A stretch of DNA of 64,000 nucleotides, from assembly GCF_028858725.1 (NCBI RefSeq), contig NC_084759.1:90950889-91014888 (forward strand), given 5' to 3'. Of the stretch, positions 1 through 13,200 are shown piece by piece; the stretch's first letter is position 1; the number at the start of each line of letters is the position of its first letter. The translations under genes and the position numbers were made by a program. The stretch is from Colius striatus. Lineage: Eukaryota; Chordata; Aves; Coliiformes; Coliidae. The notes under the pieces are model-generated. The model was not told where the DNA came from. It worked only from the letters and a program-made list of their open reading frames with translations, and did no database searches.

Positions 1-3000
1 CCTTCAAAGTGGCATCCCCAGACTTTCAGCTCTGACAGCGAGGCATTTAGCCAAGAAAGTCACCCTGGTCCTTTGAACAGTGAGAGCATTTGGGAACCAC
101 TCCTCGTCTCAACCGCTTGCAGATTACAGCCAAGGTTTCTCAGAAGTTTCTTTTGGAGGTGCCGTCTCTCTGAGAGGTGGCTTATTTTAAGGCTGCACCT
201 CCAGAAAGGAGACACCTTTTGCATTCCTTGGGTGGGATACTCAGAGTTGCCGTTTGCTTTTGAAATGTCTGTCTCACAAGGACTACCTCTACACCGTCAG
301 CACACTTTGTCGCAGTGCCCACAAACAATGCAACAGCTTATGAAAACAAAAAAACCCACCCTGCTTACCTTTCAAATTTACACTGGGACATTACCCTGGA
401 GACCAATTTATTGGTGTAAATTCATGAGCACTCTACTGCTATGCATAAACTTCAAGCAAACATGAGACGCCAAAGTGACTGTCCTTGCAGAAAGAGATCC
501 GCCCTTCCTGGTTCATGGGACGGACACAGCAGGGCACAAGTTTCCCAACCCCTTTTCCTTGAGAACACAACTCTGACAGAGCCACGGCGGGATCCCAGCG
601 GGATCCCATCGCTGCCTGAGCTGCTGCGGCAGTGGCCGCGCTGGGAGCACTTGTGTGGGTAAATTCCGGCCTCCTGCTACCAGCTCCAGCACTCAGGCAC
701 TTCAGCCAGCTTGGGAAAATCAGCCTGGTGAAGCCCAAGACCCTTTTCAAGACCATCACTAACGCAAGGAAAAGCAAATGAGTCCTTTAAACAAGACCCT
801 CAATCTCAAGGGACAGTATGCTTTAGAAACGGAGAAGTACGATAGCAATGTTTTCCCATCTTTCTTTCAGCCTGCACACACTGTATTCCTACAGACAGGG
901 GAAGCATAAATCACGTTTCCTGAGCTGTGAGCTGCTGTTTTGAGGTTGCTCTCATTTACTCACACCAGCTAATTTAAACTGTACTGTGCTGCAGTCATTC
1001 TTATCCCTGCAAAGTGGATGTAATCTTGGTTTCTCAAACTCAAGGAGCAGAAGCCTTGCATACTCTCACACACGGCACAGATTGCAGAACACCCCTTTAT
1101 ACCCTACGTAGAAATAGCATTTCTGAAGCTACTTCTCACACTTGCCTGAGGGAACAGAATCACTCCCTAGTGCAATCACCCAGGCAAAATGCATCAGACA
1201 GAAATACAGCCCAGCGTTTACACTATATTTCTAAATAGTTCTTGTACCTGTTGAAAGGATTTGCAATTCCTTAGGTATCAGAGATGTCAGAGATACTTGT
1301 CAAGTGCATTCCCTTTGCTAGTCAAAACAATTTGGCTGTTACTCCTGTGTTTCTAAGCTGGAGCAAGTACCCTGTGCTCTGAAAGTCTCAGAACTAATTC
1401 CATTTTTGTTTTTTTTCTCCCCTTGATGAGACTCTCAGCAGACTGACTAGCAGAGCAAATGAAGAGATTAGTTCTTTTCACAGAGACTAATTTTTCAGTT
1501 TTCTCACAAAATCCATTTGGAAAACCCAAGCACTAAAACAAAGCAAACGCTATGTCCTATTTAAGGCAGTAGGAAAGCTTACCGTATGCAGCACCTGGGA
1601 ATGTACCCGAGTCCAACAGTGAAAATAAGCAGAGAAACCCGTGTCCTCTCACTTCAATGCTGCTCAGCTCTCTGACACTGGCTGTGGCATGCCAGAGACT
1701 GACAAGTTCCCTATAAACACTGTTCCAGTAGAAAAAAAAATAAATCTTACTTTCACTCCCTCCCCCTGTCAGAACTCACTTGGAGTACTAGGACATTCTC
1801 ATCCAGGGAACAGTCAGCTGCAATCTGATGTTTATGGATGTAATAAAAGACTTTCAAAATGAAGATGTATGTTTTTATAACCCTAGGGTGCAGTAAAGAT
1901 ATATGACTAAGAGTGGCAGTTCGTCTCATCTTAAAGAGACAAAGATCCATTTCTTTGCCCTGTTTCTTTCCATGGGGAAGACCTCTGCTAACCCCTAGGT
2001 ATGAAGAAAACGAGACATCCCGTCAACATAATTTAGTCTTGCTTGTCCACTCCATTGTAAAATAGGAGTGCTAGGTATCCTTTTACTCCTTCCGTTGCCT
2101 TCTGTCTCCTGTTGTTTTTACACCTCTGGGAAGGGCTGACACCCTAGGTGCACACAGCTACCTTTTCCCTCAGTTGCTTCATTTGTTTTGCTGCAATTCC
2201 CTCTGTGAAAAGGAAATACTGCTGCACGTAGGATGGGCGGTTGCAGTCTGTGCATCTTGCTGAGGGTTGCCAGCTCCTGCCTGCAGCACCCCAAAAGCCA
2301 ACAGCCACTCTTCTCAGCTCATACCCCGCTGCCAACCTGAATGCATAACATTTGCAAATGCAGGTATTCAGCGAGTCAGATTTTTGCACAATACACAGGG
2401 CATTTTAGAGATCACAAATTAGAATTAGAAGAACCTCCCTCCAGAAGATGCTGGAACAGTGTAATGTCAGGCAAGGGACAGGCCAGCTCGAGCCTCCCCA
2501 GGCTTCCCCAAGCTCATTCCCACACTCGCTGTGGGAACAGGGACTTCAGCTCCTTGCCTGCTGTCCTCTGCCAAACTCAGCAGGGAGCTTGGCTGAGGTG
2601 TCACAGGGCAAGGGGCCATTTTGCCCTCCCTCTGGGCAGTCTCATCTCTAGCAGGTCTGGGCAGAAACCAGGTGTGGGGAAATATGGCAGCAGCACTTTT
2701 TCCTGTAACTCCAACTGCGGCCAGATGGGAGGGCTGGCAGCAAGAACGCACCTTCCCTGCCAGACAAGGACGAGGTACATGCTGGGGAAGCTCAGGTTGT
2801 ATGTACACTGACACAGATGGCTTATAACTCACTGGCAGGCACTCTCTCCTTTAGACCATCCTGCTCAGCAGTGACTCTTCCTCTCCTGTCTTACTCACTG
2901 GGATCATGACTGGGGAGACACCTCCATCCTCCTGCCTCCCCTTGCCATCCTGCCAGCCTTAATGGGGTGCAAGTGGGGAACGTGTGGGGTTCTTGGGTTG

Positions 3001-6000
3001 AGTTTGTTTCCCTCCATCTTTTCCATTGTGGCCAAGCAAGACTGGGAGGACATGTGTGTTTGCCTTTCCCTGCCAGCATCAGGCTGGTCAATTCCTGCCA
3101 CGCGGTCTCTTTCTCACATGTGCTTGTGCCTCTTGCTCAGGCTCCTCTCTGCATTTTGCATTCTGTGGTTCTTCTGGATCTGGGCAGTCAGAGGAATTTA
3201 TAAAACCAAACAGCCAGGTGTACAGGAGCCTCAGGAAAGGGTGTGCTTCAAACTCAAGACCACATCAGTGAATCACATCACATAAGCACCCAAATCATTT
3301 GGCAGCTCAGGTTGATTTGGGCTATTGCACGCGAGTCCCCACTCTGGTGAGTAATCCTAAAGCAGTTGTCCCCATCCTGCTGCAGGCATCCACGTGGGAT
3401 GCATGGAAAGAGCAACAGGAATGAGGGGGATGTTTCTTAGTCTCCGTCTCTTTCCATCTTGCCTGAGCTGTAAGCTTGAATATGCCTCCAAAAGGAGAAG
3501 AGAGAGATCCCAGAGAAAGTAGATTTAGATGCAGTGACAAGCTTCTGTTACTTTACCGATAGTGATGTGCACAGGACTTGGTGTATTTAACAATTCAGGG
3601 GGAATAAGTGGTCACTGAGGATCTCCAGTGTGGCTGTTGGTGGGCTCAGCGATAGGCAAGGCAGGGTTAGCCTCAATTCAGAGGTGGGCCTTCTAGCAGG
3701 CAGCTACACGAGTCTTGGTTGAGCTACCTCCCCCGCTGTAAACCAATATCCCTAGGCAGAGACCCTTGAGCTTTTCCCTGTCCAGGTTCTGGGTAGCTTG
3801 TTAGTCGAAATGTCAAATAACCAAATGGCAGGTGAAGCAGGAGGTGAAGACACTGCCGACAGTCTCGGCCTGGCCCACAGTGGCTCTGATGTGTGCTGAT
3901 GGGGTTCCCTGGTGCTGAGGTGCTGAGCAAAGAATGGCAGATGGCAAGCTCTCTCCACGATGATTGGGCACTCCCATCTTTGGGCTTTCCTGCCCGTTCC
4001 CCAAGGGCTGAGAGGATGCGTGTGTTGAAGGACCCACCAGGAACAATCAGGAGACAGAGGTGCAGAGAGAACTGGGGCTAAACTTGGCACATCTTATGCT
4101 CTCTCAGGTCTTATCGCTGGTGGGGTCTTTAAGGGTTTATTCAGCCTCTTGTGTGCTGCTCTGACTTTGGGGTGGTAGGAAGGCCCCTGCGTGTGTTTCC
4201 CCTCTGTTTAGGACCACAGTGGATTAGGCTCACTTGAGCTCCACAATAGGTCCTTTCTCTGCACTATCAGAAACGTAACAGATTTCAATTTTATTTCTCA
4301 AGAGTGTGATGCTGATAGGATTTCTTCATTTAATTGACATCTCCATAAATATTGCAGAGGGCCTGAACCATACTAATTGCAGCCATAACACAGTTTGTGA
4401 GCTCTGAGTCTCTTCCACCAGGAGGCTGCAGACCAGAGCCTTTCTGCTGTCAGGAGGATGCCCACTCAACAGGCTTGATCCCAGAGAAAGGGAAAGGTTT
4501 GGCACCGGGGTTTGATGCTGTGCTCGGATAGCTGCGTGCATTCTGGGCCAGGCCAAAGGAGGAGGGTTAGGGCCCCACAGGGCCCCACAGGCTTGGAGCC
4601 GGCCAGCTGGGCCCCTGCCTCTGCCTCGTGGGCTGCTGACCCTGTGGTGATACAGCCATTGCTGCTGCATCCAACCGACACTCACTGGAATAATCATTTC
4701 TCTAATTTCAAATGCCTCCCATGACTATGGCCAGGAAATGAAGAACAGTTTCTTAGCAGGACTCCAGTGGATATCTCCTCTGCTGGACAAAAGCCACTGC
4801 TTATATTTTCCTCCCAAAGGAACGTGTTTTCCAGTCCCACCTTTGACAGCCTTTGTTGCCCTGAAGTGTGTGTCATTCTTTTCCAGCTGCCTGGGAGACT
4901 GCTGTAAAAAGGTGCGTTACCTCCCACTGCTGTGAAGATTGGGGTGACCCCTTTTTTGGTATGTATTTGGACAAGCTGCTTTGGGAAGCAGAGTCATGCA
5001 GGCAGAGTTGTTTAAGAAGTGAAGACTAAAACAGAGCTGGTTTTTTCCCTCTCTCTCTTTTAATGAAGAGGAACAATTTCCCACTCTGTTTATTCTTCCT
5101 ACTCTCAGCAAAATGTCAGGAATGCTTAAGATTAATGATAACCCATGTGAAAGAGAAACAGATACCAAGGAACATTAGTTCCATCACACTCAATTCAACT
5201 TTCCTCCTCTTTCCATACCACTCTGTCTTATGCTTTGTCAACCTACTGCCAGAATTTTTCTTGTCCTTTTCAGCTTAGATCTTTGGATATTCTTTTTTTA
5301 TAAAACGCAAGGAGGGAAGAGAGACCTCGCTGACATAGTGAGCTACGCTCTGCACAAAGCAGAGCCATGGGCTGTCAGCTGAGGTGAAAAACGAGGGCCC
5401 TGGGAGAGTACGAAAAGTCATACATGGTCTTAAGATATGTTTAGCTTCGTTTTAGGGAAAAAAAAAAGAAGTAGATTTCCTAGAAAGCTCTTCAATCAGC
5501 TTCCCAGCTGGCATAACGCAGTGGCATTCCCCGGCAGAGCCCCACCAGCCCCATTTCCTGCTCTTTCTCTGTCTTAAGGCGAATGGCTGTTAGTTACTCA
5601 TACCAGCTGGTACACAGAGATGGTGCTCCAGTTACAACCCCACCTTTTCTCATCTGATAATGCAAATAGCGTACTCCTGGACCAGCAGACTGGTGCTGTT
5701 CCAACAGGGTTTATTACAATAAGGAAATAGCTTAGGAGACAGCTTCTTTTCTCTTACCAGTCACATGTCCCTCAGCTTTGACTACCTCCTTCTGGTACAG
5801 CGAGTCACTGACATGAGATCTATTTATGACTTGTAACAAATCTCACTGTGATAAAGTTCTTCTCTGTTTCCTAGATTCTTTGATTTTTTTCTGCTCTCCA
5901 TTCACCTTTGCTCTCTGCAGGCACAAGTGCCCTGCTGTTGCCTCTCTGTCCCCTCAAACCTCTTCCTGCACTGCCTTCCTGTGCTCTTTTCCTACTGATA

Positions 6001-7193
6001 CTTCTGCTGCAGTGGATGTAGGTACCTCAGAGAGTGGCTTTGGTTCTCTGCACCTCCCCATCTGAGAAAATTACAGTGCTCTGAGACACTGTGTTTTCTT
6101 GTGTAATACAAGAGCCTAAGCAAGAAGAGATGGAACCTTCAATTAGCATTAGTGAGAAGATGAGGTGGGACCAGCAAAACTGCCTTGCCCTTGTCCCTGG
6201 AGCCTCACCCATTCCTGCAAACTACTTTTCCAGCCCCAGACTGTCTGTCTCCCTTGTGTTCCTTCTGTGCACTCTATGTTTCCAAGATAATCTCTTGCCC
6301 CTTGTCTCTCCTATCTTCCTATTTTACTGCTCCAAACTGCGTCCTCAGCTGACATCTCCTGTCCTCCTGCAGCCCCTGCTTCAGTGGCCAGCCTCTCCTT
6401 CTGTCTCTACAGTGTACAAACTCAGGCTTTTGCTCAGGCTGCCTCGGAGTAAACAGCAGGACATACTGCAGTTGTACAGACAAGAGAGAGACCAGAGCCA
6501 GATGCTCTAAACAGATTGCCCCAAGCAAATGCCCTACTCCCATGTCTGAGAGCTACTGGCCTGAGGATAACACTGTCAGGCATAGAGAAACAGTAGAAGT
6601 GCCACTTCAGTCTTGCCTGTGGAGCACAACAGTGCTGTGTGCAGGGCAATGTGTTCCAGATGGGTGCTTTCCTCCAGACCTTCTTTAGTTTTGCCAGGTG
6701 TATTTAAATATTAGAGCTACCATGCCCACAGCAGACATTATGCTCTCCTCAGTCATTTGGAAAGAACATGGGGTTCAAAAGTTGGGCTCAGTTTTCCAAC
6801 AGAGCATTGCTGATAGATGAATAAGTTTAACGAAGCACTGCAGGACAGGCTTTCAAACATTGCCTGTGTGTTGCCTGAAAGAAAACACTGCTTCACGTGA
6901 GACTTTCCCCAGGACATCAGTGGTGCTGAGTCAGACCAGAGCTAAGCACTGTGAAAGTCCCATGGACCCCAGCCATTCCACCTCATTCTCAAACACTTTG
7001 AAATCTGGAACTTTTTTTTTTTGGTTTGTTTTCATTTCTCCTCCAGAACACTGTGATCAAATGCTTCCTACCCTGTGGCAACTGCAACCATGACACCATC
7101 GTTTTTCTTTCCTATGTCATAGTCATGTAACTTCCACATGCAAAAGTTCACAAACTCAGCTTTAGTAAATTCAGTTCAAAAGGGTCGATTTAC
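1..7193 (-). other. PDE9A intron 4 (incomplete), no coding exon recognised
   Basis: Unique-looking non-coding sequence. I looked for the next expected PDE9A segment, the EELIQ..LAQVAEQFSRAFKINELK region, and did not see it. No LINE or LTR was recognised. Short G+C-rich patches near 570-660 and 4560-4640 carry small direct repeats such as GGGCCCCACA twice, without clear meaning. Confidence 0.6.
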
Positions 7194-7237
7194 CTGAGAG
7201 CTGCCCAGTGGCAACAGGTATCACTTTGTATGGAGAC
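7194..7237 (-). CDS. PDE9A: PDE9A coding exon 4
   Basis: This 44 nt exon has the acceptor cttccag and the donor CTCAG|gtaaat. It reads (R)[14 protein letters not shown] and ends in phase 1. It corresponds to mammalian RTPYKVRPVAIKQLS. No following exon was recognised in the 7.2 kb to the left. Confidence 0.9.
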
Positions 7238-10200
7238 CTGGAAGAGTCAGAGAAGGCTGATGTTAGCAACACATAGCAAGCAGTTTGTATTTCATATCCA
7301 TACTCCATGAAAAGTAGGAAGAAGTACCTGAATATGTTCTAAACTCTCTTAACACCTGCAATGGGTGTTTTAACATGCAATGGATACTTTTTTTTTTAAT
7401 GAATATATGACCCTCTGATTGCTACTGAATGAGAGACAGAGAGATCTCTCTTGTGCTCTATGGTCATGCAATTAACGTGGTCAAAATGCTTCCTCTTTGT
7501 CAAGCCTTGATAGCTTGTGAACTGAGACACTGAGGAAATTTTGTGGGTCAGAAGGAAGCTGCAGTGGTGAGGGTCACCTTTTTTACTCTCTGTTCACATA
7601 CTGTCCTGTGCAGCAGATCTCTCCCAACTGTTGGGACTCTGCCACATGATGTCATTGAGAGCAATGTCAGTGATAAGTAACAATAAAATACACGATGAAG
7701 TAAATAACTGCAGGCAGTCAGAGTGAAATGAAAAGTGTCAGGCTGAACAAGCAACAAGAAGCCAAGGAAAAAAGGGATTTGGAGGTCGGAAGGGCCAAAG
7801 CCAGCATGGAAGAGACCTAACCTCATCAAAGGCTTTGACTTCACGTTGTAAGTAATGTCATGGTTGTGTCCTGGCAGAGCAGTAAAGGAGTGGGGAATCA
7901 AAGGAGCTGGAAGCCTTGACAATGAACAGGGTGGGATGGGAACAGATGTTCTGCATTAAATACTTGAAAGAGATATTTCTTCCTCAGATAATGACTCCTG
8001 CTTCAATAACAAGTACAAACCTTCAAAACCAGCTGGCATTAGTGTTATAAGCCAGCAGATGATCCTTACTGTCCTTCTTCTCCCTCCCTCTAGGGAGTTG
8101 CTCACCTCCCATGGCATGCAAAAGACACCTATGGGCAACCACCACCCCTTCCCTGGAGCCTGACACTCTTTCTGAAGAGCAGGTTGCAGCAAGGCTTACC
8201 TCTCTGAGTTTGCAGGCATTGTCGGATCAATGGATACCATACAATTGTCTGCTGTCAAAAGGGAGATTGTAGTGTTCCTGAAAAGTATGTTTCAAAGAGG
8301 ATTATTTGACCTAGAAATGCTGTCTGCATTCTATGCTGCTGCATACATTGCAGAGCCATTTTCTCTCCTGCAGCACTCCTGACAGTGTCTCAGACCCATT
8401 TTACCTTGGTGCAGAAAAGGTCAATGCACAGAACAAAGCAGGCTTGATGCTTCACCCATTTCAATTACCAGGAAAGTTTCTGGCAAAACATTGCGTGATC
8501 ATCTTTGATCTCAGAGCAGACTTTTTTCCTGCTAACTCACCTATTCTGTCGACTCATCAACTAACAATTTCCATTGAAAAATATGTTTAGTGAAACCTTG
8601 ACACGGCAACTAGCTACTGACTCACACTCTACAAATGACTATCAGTGCTATGAATGTCTTGAAATTATTTAATTACTCTTTTACCAAAACAAATGTCTTG
8701 CTGAATATATTAGGCCTTTTAATTTTTTTTTTTTTTAGTACTGTACTAAGTGTGATCTCATAGGCTCAGATGTAAACCTTGGAGGTTTACTTTGGCTCCA
8801 GGAGCCTGGTGGAAATGGCACTGGCATTGGAAGCCTTACGATAAACGTAAAGTGCCCAATATACAGTGAACATCCTGATCACCAGTCACTAAAACTGATA
8901 AAGTTTCCTAGGTGATGGAGTGGAAGTATTTGTCATCACAGGCAAATGAGGGTAATTAACCTCTCTAATGTCAAATGGGAGGAAATAAGATAAACAGCAA
9001 AGGGCTTTAATTCTGTCCATCAGCTTCTGCAAATTCTGAGTCAATATAGACAATTCTACCTTTCAGTTCCCAGAGCTGAAGATATGTGCTAAGCCCATGA
9101 TTTAAGGATTGTCTTACTTTTTTCATAGAATCACAGAATGGTAGGGGGTTGGAAGGGAACTTTGGAGATCATCTAATCCAATCCTCCAGATAAAGCAGGT
9201 TCACCTAGATCAGGTCGCATAAGAATGGGTCGAGGCAGGTCTTGAAGACCTCCAGGGAAGGAGACTTCACACCCTCCCTGGGCAGCCTGTGCCAGGGCTC
9301 CCTCACCTGAACAGTGAAAAGTTTTTTCTTATATTTAAATGGAACTTTTGGTGTTCCAGCTTCCTCCCATTACCCCTTGTCCTGCTGCTAGATACAATAG
9401 AAAAAACAGATGTCCCAGCCTCCTGACATCCACCATTTAGATATTTGTAAATATTAATGAGATCCCCCCTCAGTCTCCTCTTCTCCAGACTAAACAGCCC
9501 CAGTTCCCACAGTCTTGCCTCATAATTTTTCCCCATGATTTTTCTGTATCATGAACCTGTGTGTATAAAGATTAAGGCTACTGCTTATTGCATACTGCTG
9601 TTCCTCTGGCCTGTGCTGCTCAAGGTCCATATGCAGATAGCAGATGCCCCTTCCCTGGACAGGTGGTGCAGAAGTGGTTGGAGCCTACATTATGCCACCC
9701 TCCCCCACGCACCGGCCTCTCCCACCCCAACGCACGCCTACACTTGATTCTGGATCACTATCAACACAGAGATAGAATTTGGATGCTGCTCTGTAGGTGA
9801 AAGGTAAGAGAAACAAACCCTTCAGGAAATTAGAGCAGGAGAGGTGAGAGGACTTTGCAGGAGATACTTGGCCTGGGCAATGGATTTGGGGATATTTATG
9901 TTCTATTAAATGACTCTCCTGGGGTATTTTGTGCTTGATTGTCCCCTACGTGAGATTAGATTGTTCTATATCTGAGCGGAAACCTTATGACATAGTAACA
10001 ATGCTTCTCATCAACCCCAAATTTTTCCCTAAAAAAACAAATTCTAAACATCTGCTTGCCTTTCACTCAATATAGGCAAAAATGTAGTGCTGAGGTATAA
10101 GCAGTAGGTGCACACAACACCTGTGCTCAGAGCTGGGCTTCTGCACTAGCTCTTTTTTTTTTAAGACTGTATCTCTTTTGTTCTACTCTATTTCACTCTC

Positions 10201-13200
10201 TTCCTCAGGTGCAGGCAGCACTGAGGTAGCTCAAGGTCTGCCAGAGCTTTGAGCACTTTTCCAGCTGGTGCTTTCTGGATTGCCCCAGTTTCTTCTTCTA
10301 GTAGACAGGAACAAGGGAGAAGCCCAAATAGGAGGCTACTGAATCTCTTGGGGACAGTCTTTAAATTGTTCCTAGAAGTAAAGGAACAAAATTGAAACAA
10401 ACATCACAAGTGAAAAGAGAGACCTACCTTGGTAACCCTGTTGCAATGCAGAAGAGGTCCATGATATCTTTGGAGTTGCAGTATTTACTGAAGATCACCT
10501 TGCAAACCAAATTGCAGCAGGAAAAACGAAGACAAAAGACAAGGAAGGACAATTAGTTCCCAGTGAGATATGAACTCTATTCAGGCAGGAACCGGACTAA
10601 TTTCAAGGCTCATCCTACCATTTCAATTATCTAATTTGACTCATGAGCTGGACTATTTCTCTACTCCTCTTTAATACCTGTGTCTTTTTTTGATAAAGCA
10701 AGCAAGCTCTGGAGATCTAATTATGCTATTTGGAAGTAGAGCAATAATGTAGCTGAACTGGGAGCAAAAGGTTTCTCATAATGTAGTACAGCTGCAGGAT
10801 GATGACAACTGCAAATTTAAGGATATAAGAGTCCAGGTTTAGGAAGAAAACAGCCCAGATTTCAGGAAGGCCTTGGATGGTAAGAAAGGTACACTGCTTT
10901 TTTGGAGTAGTTTTAGCTAGCTTTAAACTGAACAGAGAGCTTTCTCCCCCAGGCTTGTGCCAAATTTCATGCCCACTCTGAGGATGTGTCCTCTCGCTGT
11001 TAGGTCACAGCTCCGACCTGGAATTACAAAATTTGCTACTGTTACCTTCCCATCCCCCAAATACTTCTTTCATCCCACTGCCCTTCCACACATGCCAGGC
11101 AACCCCTGTGCAGAAAAGACTGTTTGAGCAGAGCATCTAAGAGCACAACATCCCTCTCATCCTGTTGTGACACAGCCTTCAATGGCATGATCCTGCGCCA
11201 TGATTTTCCCCAGGAGTCAGGCATCTGTCACAGCACACGTGGGTGGTGGTGATCCCTGGTTGAGAAGCTCTCCTGCTGTTTAGGAGGGAGAGGGGGCAGA
11301 AAGCCTGTCTGTGTGCTTTTGATGGACTGTGGTGGAGGCTTTGAACCTGCCGTGGAAACAAAATGTCTCATTGCAGTCAGGTCTGGCTCATCTTCTCAAA
11401 GCCAGGACCAATAGCAAACAGCAGGGAGGATTTGCTGGGGGGCTGCTTGTGTTAATGAGATGGACACAGGCTGTGGGTGTCAGCTTGCTGTGGGGAGTAG
11501 GGGGAGGTGGTGGTGTGGATAAGGGCAGCTTCCCTGGCCAGCGTTGGGAATCACCTCTCTCGCACGCCCTGAGAAGAAATAGCCAGAGAGCCTCTGGGTC
11601 AAGATGCTGCAGCTCAAAGGGACTTTGTGGAGGCCTAATGGCAAAACTCAGGAGGAGTAAGAAAGTGATATTCTGCAGATGAGGTCTGAGGCACAGGGAG
11701 ATCAAGATCAAAAGTCTTCTCTCCATCATAAATTCATAGACTGGTTTGGATTGCAAGGAACTTTAAAGATCATCTAGTTCCGACCTCCCTGCCATGGACA
11801 GGGACACCTTCCACCAGACGAGGTTTCTCAAAGACCCATTCAACCCACCCTGGAACACTTCCAGGGATGGGGCATCCACAGCCTCCCAGGGCAACCTGGG
11901 CCAGCGCCTCATTGCCGTCACAGTAAATAATTTCTTCCTTACACCTAATCTAAATCTATTGTCTTTCAGTTTAAAGCCATTACTCCTTGTCCTATCACTA
12001 CATGTCCTTGTAAAAAAATCTCTCTCCAGCTGTCTTGTGGGCCCCTTTAGGCACTGGAAGACTGTTAAAAGGTCTCCCTGCAGCCTTCTCTTCTCCAGGC
12101 TTAACAATCCCAGCTCTCTCTGCCTGTCTTCATAGGAGATGTGCTCCAGTGACTGCTTTGCTGGAAATGCAGTTTTCCACTCCCAACAACCTCCTGTAGC
12201 ATCCCATATTCTCAGGCACAGTTTCTGTTGCCATCCATCATGGGCACAGGGACTGTGCATGCCCACGGATCAGCCTTGAGGCTGGTGACCCAGAAAATGA
12301 GGAATGTGTCACTCAGGATGGCCTTGCAACAGTTTGTTTTCACAGGCTTCCCTCTTGCTGCCAGGAGGAGGTAGAGGCTGTGGGCAGTGGGGACTGCTGC
12401 CACCCTCCCCAGCTAGTGCAAGCCCCGGGTGTTCAGCCATGCGAGGACCACACTGGAAGAATAACGTGTCATCATCTAATTAAAGACTCTTCAGAAAAGC
12501 ATAGGTGCCAGGAGTTAATTAAGCCTGTAGCCTCTCCCCAGCAGTCTTGGCCTTGGAGTGCTTTGATTCCTGAGTCATAATAGCACTGCACTAACGTGGC
12601 TCCCATGTGCCTTTCCTAAGCTGCCTTTCAGACACCAGGGGAAATCCCTCACCTGGAGGTGTCATAGGGTGTCAGTCCAGTCTTCTGCTGCTGGAAATGG
12701 GGAAGCCATGGGAGACCCCGTGGGATGCTGCTGGCGAGGAGCTGCTAATGCCTGCCCACATCTTGGGTCATGGCAAGCCTGAAGGAATCGGGAGAGTTGA
12801 GACAATACTGCAAGATCTGACCAGCCAGATTGAGACCCATCGTGCCTGGGATGTGCCTGGCCACCAACACTTGAGCTGATTCTGAAGCAAGACTTCAGGC
12901 CTCAGTTTTCACTGGTGGCGAGGAGCCCTCTTACTCTTGAGTGAAGCATCAGGGGTTTTGTGGTAGAGAACAATATTGGTCACCTCAAGGGGTGTCTACG
13001 ACTGATACACGCGCACACACACACCTTCTTCATTTTCCAACCTCGATGAGATTACACCGGGCAATATCTCTACTTTATAAAACATCAAGGCACCTGATTG
13101 CTGAGGTAGGTAGTAACTGCTACCAGGGAAATAGATGGGATTGGTGCCCGGGTGTGTTTTAAAAAGCTATTTTGCCTGGTGATTGATACTTGGTTGTTAA

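Noticed and set aside
369..394. Short interval with a TTTGAAAG|gtaagc donor and a tctccag acceptor on the minus strand
   Set aside because: Only about 26 bases long and the translation does not match any PDE9A segment.
5758..5806. Exon-like interval on the minus strand with a gtaaga donor and an atgtcag acceptor, left of PDE9A exon 4
   Set aside because: In the phase required after exon 4 it hits a stop codon, it lacks a pyrimidine tract, and the peptide does not resemble PDE9A.
11763..12266. 167-codon open frame on the minus strand
   Set aside because: It is the decayed CR1 ORF2 C-terminus plus flank, not a host gene.
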